Shown in pieces: positions 1 through 6,783 of a DNA stretch of 16,375 nucleotides. The stretch is from an uncultured Bacteroidota bacterium (GTDB lineage: Bacteria > Bacteroidota > Bacteroidia > Flavobacteriales > Flavobacteriaceae): assembly GCA_903819815.1 (NCBI GenBank), contig CAIJFC010000230.1, positions 1 through 16,375 on the forward strand, written 5' to 3'. The translations under genes and the position numbers were made by a program. Every line of letters starts with the position of its first letter. The first letter of the stretch is position 1. The notes under the pieces were generated by a model. That model ran no database searches and had not been told where the DNA came from. It worked only from the letters and a program-made list of their open reading frames with translations.

Positions 1-63
1 ATAATGACTGAGTTTTTATGCTATTAACCAACCAAAAAATTATAAATTATGAAAATTTATACA

Positions 64-103
64 GAAATAAGGAAACCACTCCTTATTTCAGAGTACAAAG
101 ATA
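64..103 (-). promoter_or_regulatory. Leftward -7 box followed by a perfect hairpin
   Basis: Read on the minus strand, positions 103-96 spell TATCTTTG, a perfect match to the Bacteroidota -7 consensus TAnnTTTG. I see no TTG at the usual -33 distance. Six bases further on is a perfect 10-bp inverted repeat (64-73 with 80-89, 6-base loop), which would lie at or near the 5' end of a leftward transcript. A 6-bp inverted repeat (103-108 with 113-118) sits just upstream of the box. No ATG on the minus strand lies between here and the window edge, so any gene served is outside the window. Alternatively the hairpin is the terminator of hmgA-hppD, although no good U-tract follows it. Confidence 0.35.
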
Positions 104-213
104 TTCAAAATATTGAATTATAATTAGCTAAAAATGAACTTTAACATTTATTTTGTAAAAATAACCCTTTTTTGGTCAATTTCTTTATGAAAAATTTAAG
201 AAACTCAATTTGT

Positions 214-1377
214 TTATAATGTGCCTCTCAAAGACTGCTCTCTTTCAATAGATTCGAAAAGTGCCTTGAAGTTTCCAGCTCCAAAACCTTTTGCTCCCAT
301 TCTTTGAATGATTTCGAAAAATAAGGTAGGTCGGTCTTGAACTGGTTTGGTAAAAATTTGTAATAAATAGCCATCTTCATCGGCATCAACCATAATAGCT
401 AATTTTTCTATAGCGTTCAAATCCTCTTTCATCATGTCCATGTGAACACCTAATCTTTCTGGAATTGCTTGGTAATAGGCATGTGGTGGTGCCGATAAAA
501 ACTCAACTCCACGTTGCTTTAATTGAGATACCGTTTTGATAATGTCATCGGTAGCAATGGCTATGTGTTGCACTCCTGGGCCACCATAAAAATCTAAGTA
601 TTCTTCGATTTGAGAACGTTTTTTACCTTCGGCTGGTTCGTTGATTGGGAATTTTATACGTCCATTTCCGTTGGACATTACTTTACTCATTAAAGCAGAA
701 TATTCCGTGTGAATTTGTTTGTCATCAAATGACAAGAAATTTACGAATCCCATTACGTCTTCGTAGAATTTAACCCACGTATTCATTTCATTCCAACCCA
801 CATTTCCTACCATGTGATCGATGTATTTTAACCCTACCGCTTCCGGATTGTAATCCGATTTCCATTCTTTGTAACCCGGTAAGAAAATTCCGTTGTAGTT
901 TTTTCTTTCTACAAATAGGTGAACGGTTTCTCCATAAGTATAGATTCCCGAACGAACTACTTCTCCATATTCGTCTTTTTCAACTGTTGGTTCCATGAAA
1001 GAAACGGCGCCTCTTTTCATGGTTTCTTGATACGCGCTAGTAGCGTCTTCAACCCAAAGGGCAACAACTTTTACGCCGTCGCCATGTTTTTTTAAATGGT
1101 CGTTTATAGGAGAATCTTGGGTTAAAGGGGTGGTTAAAACCAATCTGATTTTGTCTTGCTTTAGCACATAAGACGTTCTGTCTCGAACGCCTGTTTCCAA
1201 TCCGGCATACGCCAATGATTGGTATCCGAAAGCTGTTTTATAATAATGTGCGGATTGTTTTGCATTTCCTACATAGAGTTCTACATAGTCCGTTCCTAAT
1301 AATGGAAGGAAATCTTGTGCTCCTTCGAATATTTTCTCTAATCCGTATTCTACAGATTTTACTTCTTGTTTTGACAT
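214..1377 (-). CDS. hppD: 4-hydroxyphenylpyruvate dioxygenase
   Basis: This Fe(II) enzyme of the cytoplasm converts 4-hydroxyphenylpyruvate and O2 to homogentisate and CO2, the second step of tyrosine breakdown. The 387-residue length is normal for the family. It has two vicinal-oxygen-chelate halves: an N-terminal half at about residues 25-160 and a catalytic half at about 180-375. The iron-binding triad is visible as H188 (in IDHMV), H271 (in VQHIA) and E355 (in FFEIIQR), with the usual spacing of roughly 80 residues. The C-terminal GAKGFGAGNFKALFESIE segment forms the helix that gates the active site. The ATG at 1377 gives the typical N-terminus; a G-rich stretch (GGTGGGG, 1385-1391) lies 7 bases upstream and belongs to a repeat-like element. 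It lies downstream of hmgA on the same strand, so the two genes probably form one operon. 4-hydroxymandelate synthase is related but much less likely next to hmgA. Confidence 0.97.
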   Translation of the reverse strand: MSKQEVKSVEYGLEKIFEGAQDFLPLLGTDYVELYVGNAKQSAHYYKTAFGYQSLAYAGLETGVRDRTSYVLKQDKIRLVLTTPLTQDSPINDHLKKHGDGVKVVALWVEDATSAYQETMKRGAVSFMEPTVEKDEYGEVVRSGIYTYGETVHLFVERKNYNGIFLPGYKEWKSDYNPEAVGLKYIDHMVGNVGWNEMNTWVKFYEDVMGFVNFLSFDDKQIHTEYSALMSKVMSNGNGRIKFPINEPAEGKKRSQIEEYLDFYGGPGVQHIAIATDDIIKTVSQLKQRGVEFLSAPPHAYYQAIPERLGVHMDMMKEDLNAIEKLAIMVDADEDGYLLQIFTKPVQDRPTLFFEIIQRMGAKGFGAGNFKALFESIEREQSLRGTL

Positions 1378-1380
1378 TTT

Positions 1381-1440
1381 TTATCCCCACCTAACCTCCC
1401 CAAAGGGAAGGAACTCGTACTGGGTATCAGAGTTTTGTTT
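1381..1440. repeat. Flavobacterial-type CCCC-AAA-GGG intergenic repeat
   Basis: Just upstream of hppD is a G/C-rich patch that stands out from the AT-rich surroundings. It contains an imperfect palindrome at 1395-1411 (CCTCCCC-AAA-GGGAAGG, one mismatch in a 7-bp stem), followed by a GAACTCGTACTGGGTATCAG-like tail. I recall very similar 'CCCCAAAGGGGAAGGAACT...' patches scattered between genes in Flavobacterium genomes. No second copy lies in this window, so the call depends on that recollection. Read in the direction of hppD it supplies the G-rich stretch just before the start codon. Confidence 0.4.
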
Positions 1441-1473
1441 ATAATTTATTAATCGGTTAGCTTTGTTTTATAT

Positions 1474-1566
1474 CGGAACCCTAGCCCTGATAGCAGTGGA
1501 AATCCCATGTTGTTGTGAGGCACGAACAATAAGATGGATTGCAACGAATAGCAGGAAATAGCTCCA
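1474..1566 (+). repeat. Long imperfect hairpin element, flavobacterial intergenic repeat or structured RNA
   Basis: This roughly 90-bp element fills the second half of the hmgA-hppD gap and ends about 3 bases from the hmgA stop codon. Its inner stem pairs 1501-1517 with 1521-1540 around the loop AGG, with a few bulges. The outer flanks also pair in part: AGC 1483-1485 with GCT 1561-1563, and CCTG 1486-1489 with CAGG 1552-1555. The framing words AACCCTAGCCCTGATAG at the left and AGCAGGAAATAGCTCC at the right match, as I recall, the ends of an abundant intergenic element in Flavobacterium genomes whose middle varies. It may correspond to the Flavo-1 RNA motif, but I cannot confirm that. The strand given is the one on which these words read as I remember them, opposite to the operon. 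Confidence 0.55.
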
Positions 1567-1568
1567 AA

Positions 1569-2726
1569 TTATTCAATCCACGATTGATAATACTTTCCGT
1601 CGTCGATCCCCATGGCTACTTCTGTTACCATTAATGGTCGGAAAGTATCTACCATAACGGCTAATTCTTCGGTTACAGTTTGCCCAATACTTCTTTCCAT
1701 TGCTCCCGGCGCTGGTCCGTGAGGAATTCCTTTTGGGTGTAAGGTAATGTGTCCTTGTTCAATATTGTTTCGGCTCATAAAATCGCCAGCTACATAATAG
1801 ATCACCTCATCGCTGTCAATATTACTGTGATTATAAGGCGCTGGAATAGATTTTGGGTGATAATCGTATAATCTAGGTACGAATGAACACACTACGAAAG
1901 TGGTGGTTTCAAATGTTTGATGCACAGGTGGCGGCTGGTGAACTCTTCCGGTAATGGGTTCAAAATTGTGAATGCTGAAACCATATGGAAAATTATATCC
2001 GTCCCATCCCACGACATCAAAAGGGTGAGTTGCATAAACTATTTCGTGAATCATTCCTTCTTTTTTCACTTTGATTAGGAAATCTCCTTTTTCGTCAAAA
2101 GTTTCGAGTTCGTTTGGCAAAATAAAATCGCGTTCGCAAAATGGGGAATGTTCTAAATGCTGACCTGATTCATTTTTATATCTTTTTGGGGTATAAAACG
2201 GAGTGAACGATTCTACATAGAAAAGTCGGTTATCTGAAGTTTCAAAATCTATTTGATAGATAATCCCGCGAGGAATAATTAGATAATCACCATATTCAAA
2301 TGGAATATTTCCTAACATGGTGCGTAATTTTCCTTTTCCTTTGTGGATGAATAGCAATTCATCGGCATCGGCATTTTTATAGAAATAGTTACGAAGTGAG
2401 GTTCTTGGGGCGGCCAATCCGATGGTGCAATCTTTATTAACGAGCAATGGTTTTCTACTGTCTAAAAAGTCGTCTTCGGGTTTTAATTCAAATCCTTTTA
2501 GCAATAATGCTTTTATGTTTTTCCCAATCGCAATTTTAGGTTCTACTGAATAGGATTTTAGAATTTCTTTTACCTGTGTTGGTCTATGAACGTGATAGGA
2601 AAGTGAAGAATGTCCGTGGAATCCTTCTGTTCCAAATAATTGTTCGTAATAAAATCCTCCATTGGGATTTTCAAACTGTGTGTGTCTTTTTTGGGGAAAT
2701 TCTCCAAGTTTATGATATATTGGCAT
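1569..2726 (-). CDS. hmgA: Homogentisate 1,2-dioxygenase
   Basis: This cytoplasmic non-heme iron enzyme opens the ring of homogentisate to give maleylacetoacetate, the reaction directly after HppD. The fold is a double cupin. Visible active-site features are H269 in the RVHQPPPVHQTFE stretch, H300 with D306/E307 in NHSNIDSDEV, and H336 in IPHGPAPG; by homology to the human enzyme, the iron ligands are H300, the acid at 306/307 and H336. The 385 residues make it shorter than the ~430-445 of proteobacterial and animal enzymes, as I recall is usual for the Bacteroidota subgroup. The N-terminus MPIYHKLGEFPQKRH is typical, which supports the ATG at 2726. It precedes hppD in the operon, so the downstream enzyme is encoded first. 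Fumarylacetoacetase and maleylacetoacetate isomerase are not in this window. Confidence 0.95.
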   Translation of the reverse strand: MPIYHKLGEFPQKRHTQFENPNGGFYYEQLFGTEGFHGHSSLSYHVHRPTQVKEILKSYSVEPKIAIGKNIKALLLKGFELKPEDDFLDSRKPLLVNKDCTIGLAAPRTSLRNYFYKNADADELLFIHKGKGKLRTMLGNIPFEYGDYLIIPRGIIYQIDFETSDNRLFYVESFTPFYTPKRYKNESGQHLEHSPFCERDFILPNELETFDEKGDFLIKVKKEGMIHEIVYATHPFDVVGWDGYNFPYGFSIHNFEPITGRVHQPPPVHQTFETTTFVVCSFVPRLYDYHPKSIPAPYNHSNIDSDEVIYYVAGDFMSRNNIEQGHITLHPKGIPHGPAPGAMERSIGQTVTEELAVMVDTFRPLMVTEVAMGIDDGKYYQSWIE

Positions 2727-2807
2727 CTTTTATTGTTTAAAGTTTGAGAATAAAGTTGTTTAACTTCAAGTATTTATTTAATCAAAAAGATATAAAATCA
2801 TTCTGGG

Positions 2808-2824
2808 TTTCTCTTAATGAGAAA
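2808..2824. promoter_or_regulatory. 17-bp dyad upstream of hmgA, possible operator
   Basis: TTTCTC (2808-2813) and GAGAAA (2819-2824) are perfect inverted repeats around TTAAT. The dyad lies about 82-98 bases before the hmgA start and 16 bases upstream of the weak -7-like word TATCTTTT. Size and symmetry would suit a dimeric repressor or activator of tyrosine catabolism, but the regulator is unknown and a 6-bp inverted repeat can arise by chance in AT-rich DNA. Confidence 0.25.
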
Positions 2825-2925
2825 TTGCAAATAATCTAATAATCCAAACCATGTTGTTTTCATGTAACAAATATCGTAAAAAATTAATTTTAAGCCCTAA
2901 TTATTGCGAAATATTTATAAAAAAG

Positions 2926-2961
2926 AAAAGGCATTAAAGAATTTTGTCTTTAATGCCTTTT
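2926..2961 (-). terminator. Rho-independent terminator of the permease gene
   Basis: A perfect 15-bp stem (2926-2940 with 2947-2961, core AAGGCATTAAAGA) encloses a 6-base loop. On the minus strand it is followed by a U-rich run (TTTTCTTTTTTAT, counting the last stem bases). It begins 22 bases after the permease stop codon and separates that gene from hmgA. The plus strand also ends the stem in five T's, so it could work in both directions, although no plus-strand gene ends here. Confidence 0.9.
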
Positions 2962-2983
2962 TATAGATAATTATAAATCCTAA

Positions 2984-4474
2984 TTATTTATCCGGGTGGT
3001 TTAATTTACTATTTTTCTTACTATAAACAAAGTAAATTAAAACTCCAATGGCCATCCAAGCAAAAAGACGAAGCCAGTTTGTCCAGCCTAAACCAACCAT
3101 CATTAATAAACAGGCTATAATACCTAAAATTGGAATAAATGGAACCCAAGGCGTTCTAAATTCTCTTTTTAATTCTGGATTTGTTTTTCTTAAAACAATT
3201 ACTGCAACACAAACTAGAACAAAAGCAAATAAGGTTCCAATACTGGTCATATCGCCAACAATATCTCCTGGAACAAAAGCGGCAAATAAACCTACAATTA
3301 TTAAAATTATTAGATTCGCTTTATACGGGGTTTTAAATTTTGAATGTAAGTCACTAAAAAAACTAGGCAACAAACCGTCTTTTCCCATAGCATAAAACAC
3401 GCGTGATTGACCCAATAACATAACTAATATTACAGAAGAAAATCCGGCAAGAATTGCAACAGTAACAAAATCAGCTAGCCATTTAAAGCCGGGCATGTGC
3501 TCATTTATTGCAAAAGCAACTGAAGCTTCTTTTCCTCCGGTTCTAAAATCTTCTACAGAGGCCACGCCAGTTAGCACATGTCCAAATAATATATATAAAA
3601 CGGTACAAACTGCCAATGAACCTAAAATTCCAATAGGCATATTTCTTTTAGGGTTCTTGGTTTCTTGTGCCGCTGTACTAACTGCATCAAATCCAATAAA
3701 TGCAAAGAACACAGTTCCTGCAGCTCCCACGATACCCCAGAATCCTCCAAAATTATGATTCACACCATGTTCATCTGTAAAAATTGAACTTGGCGGAATA
3801 TAAGGTGTATGGTTAACAGGGTTAATAAAATGCCATCCGATAACGATTATCAAAATAACTATAACCACTTTTACGATAACTATTATTCCATTTACAAAAG
3901 CAGATTCTTGAATTCCTTTGATAAGCAATAAACTGATTATCCCTACAATAAATAAAGCGGGGAGATTGATTATTCCACTGGAAACAACCCCGGTAATTGG
4001 ATCTGTAATTTGTTGAAAAGGAGAATGAGAAAGTGAATAAGGAATTGGGCTTAGGTGAAGTACGTTAACTAAAAAATTATTCAGGTATTCACTCCAAGCA
4101 ATTCCAACAGTTGCTGCTCCTACAGCATATTCTAAGATTAAATCCCAGCCAATAACCCAAGCTAAAAGCTCACCCATAGTGGCGTAGGTATAGGTATAGG
4201 CGCTTCCAGAAATTGGTATTGAAGAGGATAATTCAGCGTAACACAATCCTGCTAAAGCACAACCAATTGCTGCAAGAATAAAAGCAATTGTCACAGATGG
4301 GCCTGCATTTTGAGACGCTGCCATTGCAGTTCTAACAAATAATCCAGCACCGATAATGGCGCCAATTCCCAAAGCGACCAATGACCAGGCGGTTAATGTT
4401 CTTTTTAATCCTTTTTCTGATTCTGAGGCTTCACTTAACAATAGCGTAAGTGATTTTTTCTTCCAGATTGACAT
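2984..4474 (-). CDS. APC-family amino acid permease (cationic amino acid transporter type)
   Basis: This is an inner-membrane amino acid/proton symporter or exchanger of the amino acid-polyamine-organocation superfamily, close to the CAT/YfnA group. It has 496 residues and about 12 or more hydrophobic spans. The substrate-site loop of helix 1 is seen as GIGAIIGAGLFV (residues 36-47). The conserved GSAYTYTYATMGELLAW stretch follows at about 90-106, the GFDAVSTAAQETKNP block at 261-275, and YAMGKDGLLP at 361-370. The start MSIWKKKSLTLLL at the ATG at 4474 gives the usual short basic N-terminus. The downstream terminator makes it the last gene of its transcript. A perfect -7 box lies 27-34 bases upstream, so it is probably transcribed on its own rather than only from the patatin gene. 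The substrate cannot be read from sequence; its place beside tyrosine catabolism makes aromatic amino acids possible but does not prove them. Confidence 0.9.
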   Translation of the reverse strand: MSIWKKKSLTLLLSEASESEKGLKRTLTAWSLVALGIGAIIGAGLFVRTAMAASQNAGPSVTIAFILAAIGCALAGLCYAELSSSIPISGSAYTYTYATMGELLAWVIGWDLILEYAVGAATVGIAWSEYLNNFLVNVLHLSPIPYSLSHSPFQQITDPITGVVSSGIINLPALFIVGIISLLLIKGIQESAFVNGIIVIVKVVIVILIIVIGWHFINPVNHTPYIPPSSIFTDEHGVNHNFGGFWGIVGAAGTVFFAFIGFDAVSTAAQETKNPKRNMPIGILGSLAVCTVLYILFGHVLTGVASVEDFRTGGKEASVAFAINEHMPGFKWLADFVTVAILAGFSSVILVMLLGQSRVFYAMGKDGLLPSFFSDLHSKFKTPYKANLIILIIVGLFAAFVPGDIVGDMTSIGTLFAFVLVCVAVIVLRKTNPELKREFRTPWVPFIPILGIIACLLMMVGLGWTNWLRLFAWMAIGVLIYFVYSKKNSKLNHPDK

Positions 4475-4501
4475 ATTTAACTATTTAATTATTTATATTT
4501 T

Positions 4502-4524
4502 CAAATATATAGAATTTTCTACAA
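4502..4524 (-). promoter_or_regulatory. Candidate promoter of the permease gene
   Basis: On the minus strand, TATATTTG (4509-4502) matches the Bacteroidota -7 consensus TAnnTTTG exactly and ends 27 bases before the permease ATG. A TTG lies at 4524-4522 but only 12 bases away, shorter than the usual 17-23. Those 12 bases (4510-4521) are exactly the palindrome TAGAATTTTCTA, which could be a binding site. Confidence 0.4.
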
Positions 4525-4560
4525 CTTTAGACTTTTTAACACTATTAGAATAAAATAATT

Positions 4561-6774
4561 TTAAAAACAAAAACCAATTGAAATTAAAGTATATCCTTTA
4601 TTTAATTCTGGCGACCAAGTATATTTAATTTCCGCAGGGCCAACTATTGTTTCGAGACCGTATCCTAAAGCATAGCCAGAATATTTTGGTTTGGAAACCC
4701 AATCAGAAGTTTGGAATAATTCGTTGTTTACCTGGGCATAATTTCCTGAAAAGTTCAAGTGGTTTTTTTTATAAAATTCATAATCAATTGTGAATGCGGT
4801 CTTGAAATAACTATTCCCAGTAATGCTCAAAAAGTCGTAACCGTAAAATGATTTAATATTGTTTATTGGATTAAATCCACAACCCCCTAATGCAAAATCC
4901 AAATCTGGCCCGCTTCCTTTTCCAAATTTTAATCCGGCATCTACTTGAAATTCAATAGTCGCTTTTTTAATGAATTTTTTAACCACACTAAATTCACTTT
5001 TAACAATTGAAAATGGTTCTGCCTGACTTTTAAAATTGGAAGAGCTTAAATAGGTATTAATGTTGGTTGAAAATGCCCATCCACTTTTTGGAAAATATTT
5101 ATTGTCAAATGAGTCGTATTTTAAAGATTCGAAAACGCTCCAATAGTTGTTGTTCTGAATAATAGGGGCGGTACTTGAAATGGTTTCAGAAGTTATTTTA
5201 ATGTTTTTATTTTCTACTCCTATTCCTAATAGAAATTTTTGGAACGAAACCGTTTGGATATATGCCTGATTAGTGAAATCCAAATATTGAATGTTAATTG
5301 TATTGATTTCAAAGGGTGGTGTTACAAAATTGGAAATAAAACTGGTTGATACATTTTTAGTAAAACCACTGTATTTTGATTTTAATCCAAAGCTCCAGTG
5401 GAACCCATTGTCAATATAGTATTCTAAGTTATATCTTAAATTATCTCCTATACCGATATCGATAAAGGCCACATCATTCTTTGAAATTATTTTTTTTTGA
5501 GTCAAATTGACCAGAAGAGCGCTTTTAAATAATCCATCGAAATGCAATCCAAATTTTAAAAATGTAGTTTGCGGACTTTCCACTAAATTGATGTTTAGAT
5601 CTTCTTGATTCTCATTTTTATCTATAGTATACGTTATGGATTTAAAGTTTTGGGTGGCGCTTAAATTGTCAAACCCTACTCTAAGGTCACTATAATCAAT
5701 TTTACTATTTGCGTTAAACCCTAATTTCCCAAGCACATAGGATCGGGTATAATTTGGTAAAAAATTGATGTTGATGTACTTTATACAAAGAGAGTCGTTA
5801 CCAAATTTAAGGGCTTCTTTTGTATGATTTTCTATAGGTTTCGCTAATTTTTTTATTTTATCGAGTTGTTCATTTGCCGCATTTTCTCCTCGGTTAATTA
5901 TATCTTCGATTGCATCAAAGGAGATAATTCCATATTGATTTACTTCCGGTTTGATGTAAATATCAGTTCCCGCTTTATTCGCTTTCATTTTTTCAATCAT
6001 TTGAAGATTGTTAACTTGAACCAATATTTTAGTTGCATCATTAAGGCTATTTCTGTCTTTAATTTCGTCCTGAACATCAACCCCAATAATGATGTCAGCG
6101 CCTAATTTCCGAATTTCATCAACTGGAAAATTATTGGAAACCCCTCCGTCTACCAATAATTTACCCTCCAATTCAACTGGCGCAAAAATGGAAGGAAATG
6201 CAGAACTCGCTATTAAAGCCTTGGCTAAATATCCTTTGTCTAAAACTACTTGCTGCCCAGTTTCAATATCGGTTGCCATGCACAAAAATGGAATTGGCAA
6301 TTTACTAAAGTCATGAATTTCTTTAACATGTTTAGTTAGTCTGTTTATTAAATTATAATTGAACATCCCTTTTGATAATGATAGTGGGATTCCAACTTTA
6401 AAATTATTTACCGGCAACGAAAAGGCATACAATTCGTCATTTCTTTTTTCGTAAAAATTCTTTGATGATCTGGGAATATAGTCTGTAATAAGATTATTGA
6501 AATCGGTATCTCTAAAAATAGAATCCAATTGCGCTGCATTATAACCCGATGCATAAAGCGCCCCAATTACTGCCCCAACGCTGGTTCCTCCAATATAATC
6601 AATTTTTACACCCGCTTTTTCAAGTACTTTTATCACGCCAATGTGTGCAAAACCTTTTGCTCCTCCGCCACTTAAAACCAATCCTATTTTAGGTCTAGAT
6701 TTAATAGTATCTTGTGAAAAAGTGTTTTGAGATAAAACAAAAATAAAGAGAAAGATGGCGGCTATAGTTTTCAT
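4561..6774 (-). CDS. Patatin-like phospholipase with outer-membrane beta-barrel
   Basis: A 737-residue protein with a signal peptide (about residues 1-20, ending NTFSQ) for export to the cell envelope. Residues ~28-240 form a patatin/RssA lipase domain: oxyanion loop SGGGAKG (35-41), nucleophile S65 in GGTSVG, and catalytic D209 in VDGGVSNNFP, so the Ser-Asp dyad is intact. Residues ~325-400 look like a single POTRA-type domain. From about 400 to the end there are alternating beta strands of a 16-strand Omp85/TamA-type barrel, closing with the terminal aromatic ISIGFCF. This layout matches PlpD-like type Vd autotransporters and their many Bacteroidota relatives. The likely activity is phospholipase A on membrane lipids, and whether the lipase faces the periplasm or the outside is not shown. 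Only 9 bp separate it from uvrC, so it is probably co-transcribed with it. Confidence 0.9.
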   Translation of the reverse strand: MKTIAAIFLFIFVLSQNTFSQDTIKSRPKIGLVLSGGGAKGFAHIGVIKVLEKAGVKIDYIGGTSVGAVIGALYASGYNAAQLDSIFRDTDFNNLITDYIPRSSKNFYEKRNDELYAFSLPVNNFKVGIPLSLSKGMFNYNLINRLTKHVKEIHDFSKLPIPFLCMATDIETGQQVVLDKGYLAKALIASSAFPSIFAPVELEGKLLVDGGVSNNFPVDEIRKLGADIIIGVDVQDEIKDRNSLNDATKILVQVNNLQMIEKMKANKAGTDIYIKPEVNQYGIISFDAIEDIINRGENAANEQLDKIKKLAKPIENHTKEALKFGNDSLCIKYININFLPNYTRSYVLGKLGFNANSKIDYSDLRVGFDNLSATQNFKSITYTIDKNENQEDLNINLVESPQTTFLKFGLHFDGLFKSALLVNLTQKKIISKNDVAFIDIGIGDNLRYNLEYYIDNGFHWSFGLKSKYSGFTKNVSTSFISNFVTPPFEINTINIQYLDFTNQAYIQTVSFQKFLLGIGVENKNIKITSETISSTAPIIQNNNYWSVFESLKYDSFDNKYFPKSGWAFSTNINTYLSSSNFKSQAEPFSIVKSEFSVVKKFIKKATIEFQVDAGLKFGKGSGPDLDFALGGCGFNPINNIKSFYGYDFLSITGNSYFKTAFTIDYEFYKKNHLNFSGNYAQVNNELFQTSDWVSKPKYSGYALGYGLETIVGPAEIKYTWSPELNKGYTLISIGFCF

Positions 6775-6783
6775 TTTTAGGCT

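Larger units (their letters stand above)
2727..2983. other. 257-bp intergenic region between permease and hmgA
   Basis: The region holds the terminator of the permease gene at its right end and, presumably, the promoter of hmgA. I find no full TTG/TAnnTTTG pair. The nearest -7-like word is TATCTTTT on the minus strand (2792-2785), about 60 bases before the hmgA start. A near-perfect 17-bp dyad is described separately. I see no small reading frame worth calling. Confidence 0.5.

Noticed and set aside
180..203. TTTCTT...AAGAAA inverted repeat just after hppD as terminator
   Set aside because: Only 6 AT-rich pairs with a 12-base loop and no U-tract on the minus strand; too weak to call.
3048..3758. 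Plus-strand open frames opposite the permease gene
   Set aside because: They are antisense to a strongly conserved transporter, have no recognisable domain and show residue content expected of a shadow frame.
5866..6316. Two plus-strand frames opposite the patatin gene
   Set aside because: They overlap the conserved patatin domain coding sequence and have no independent support.
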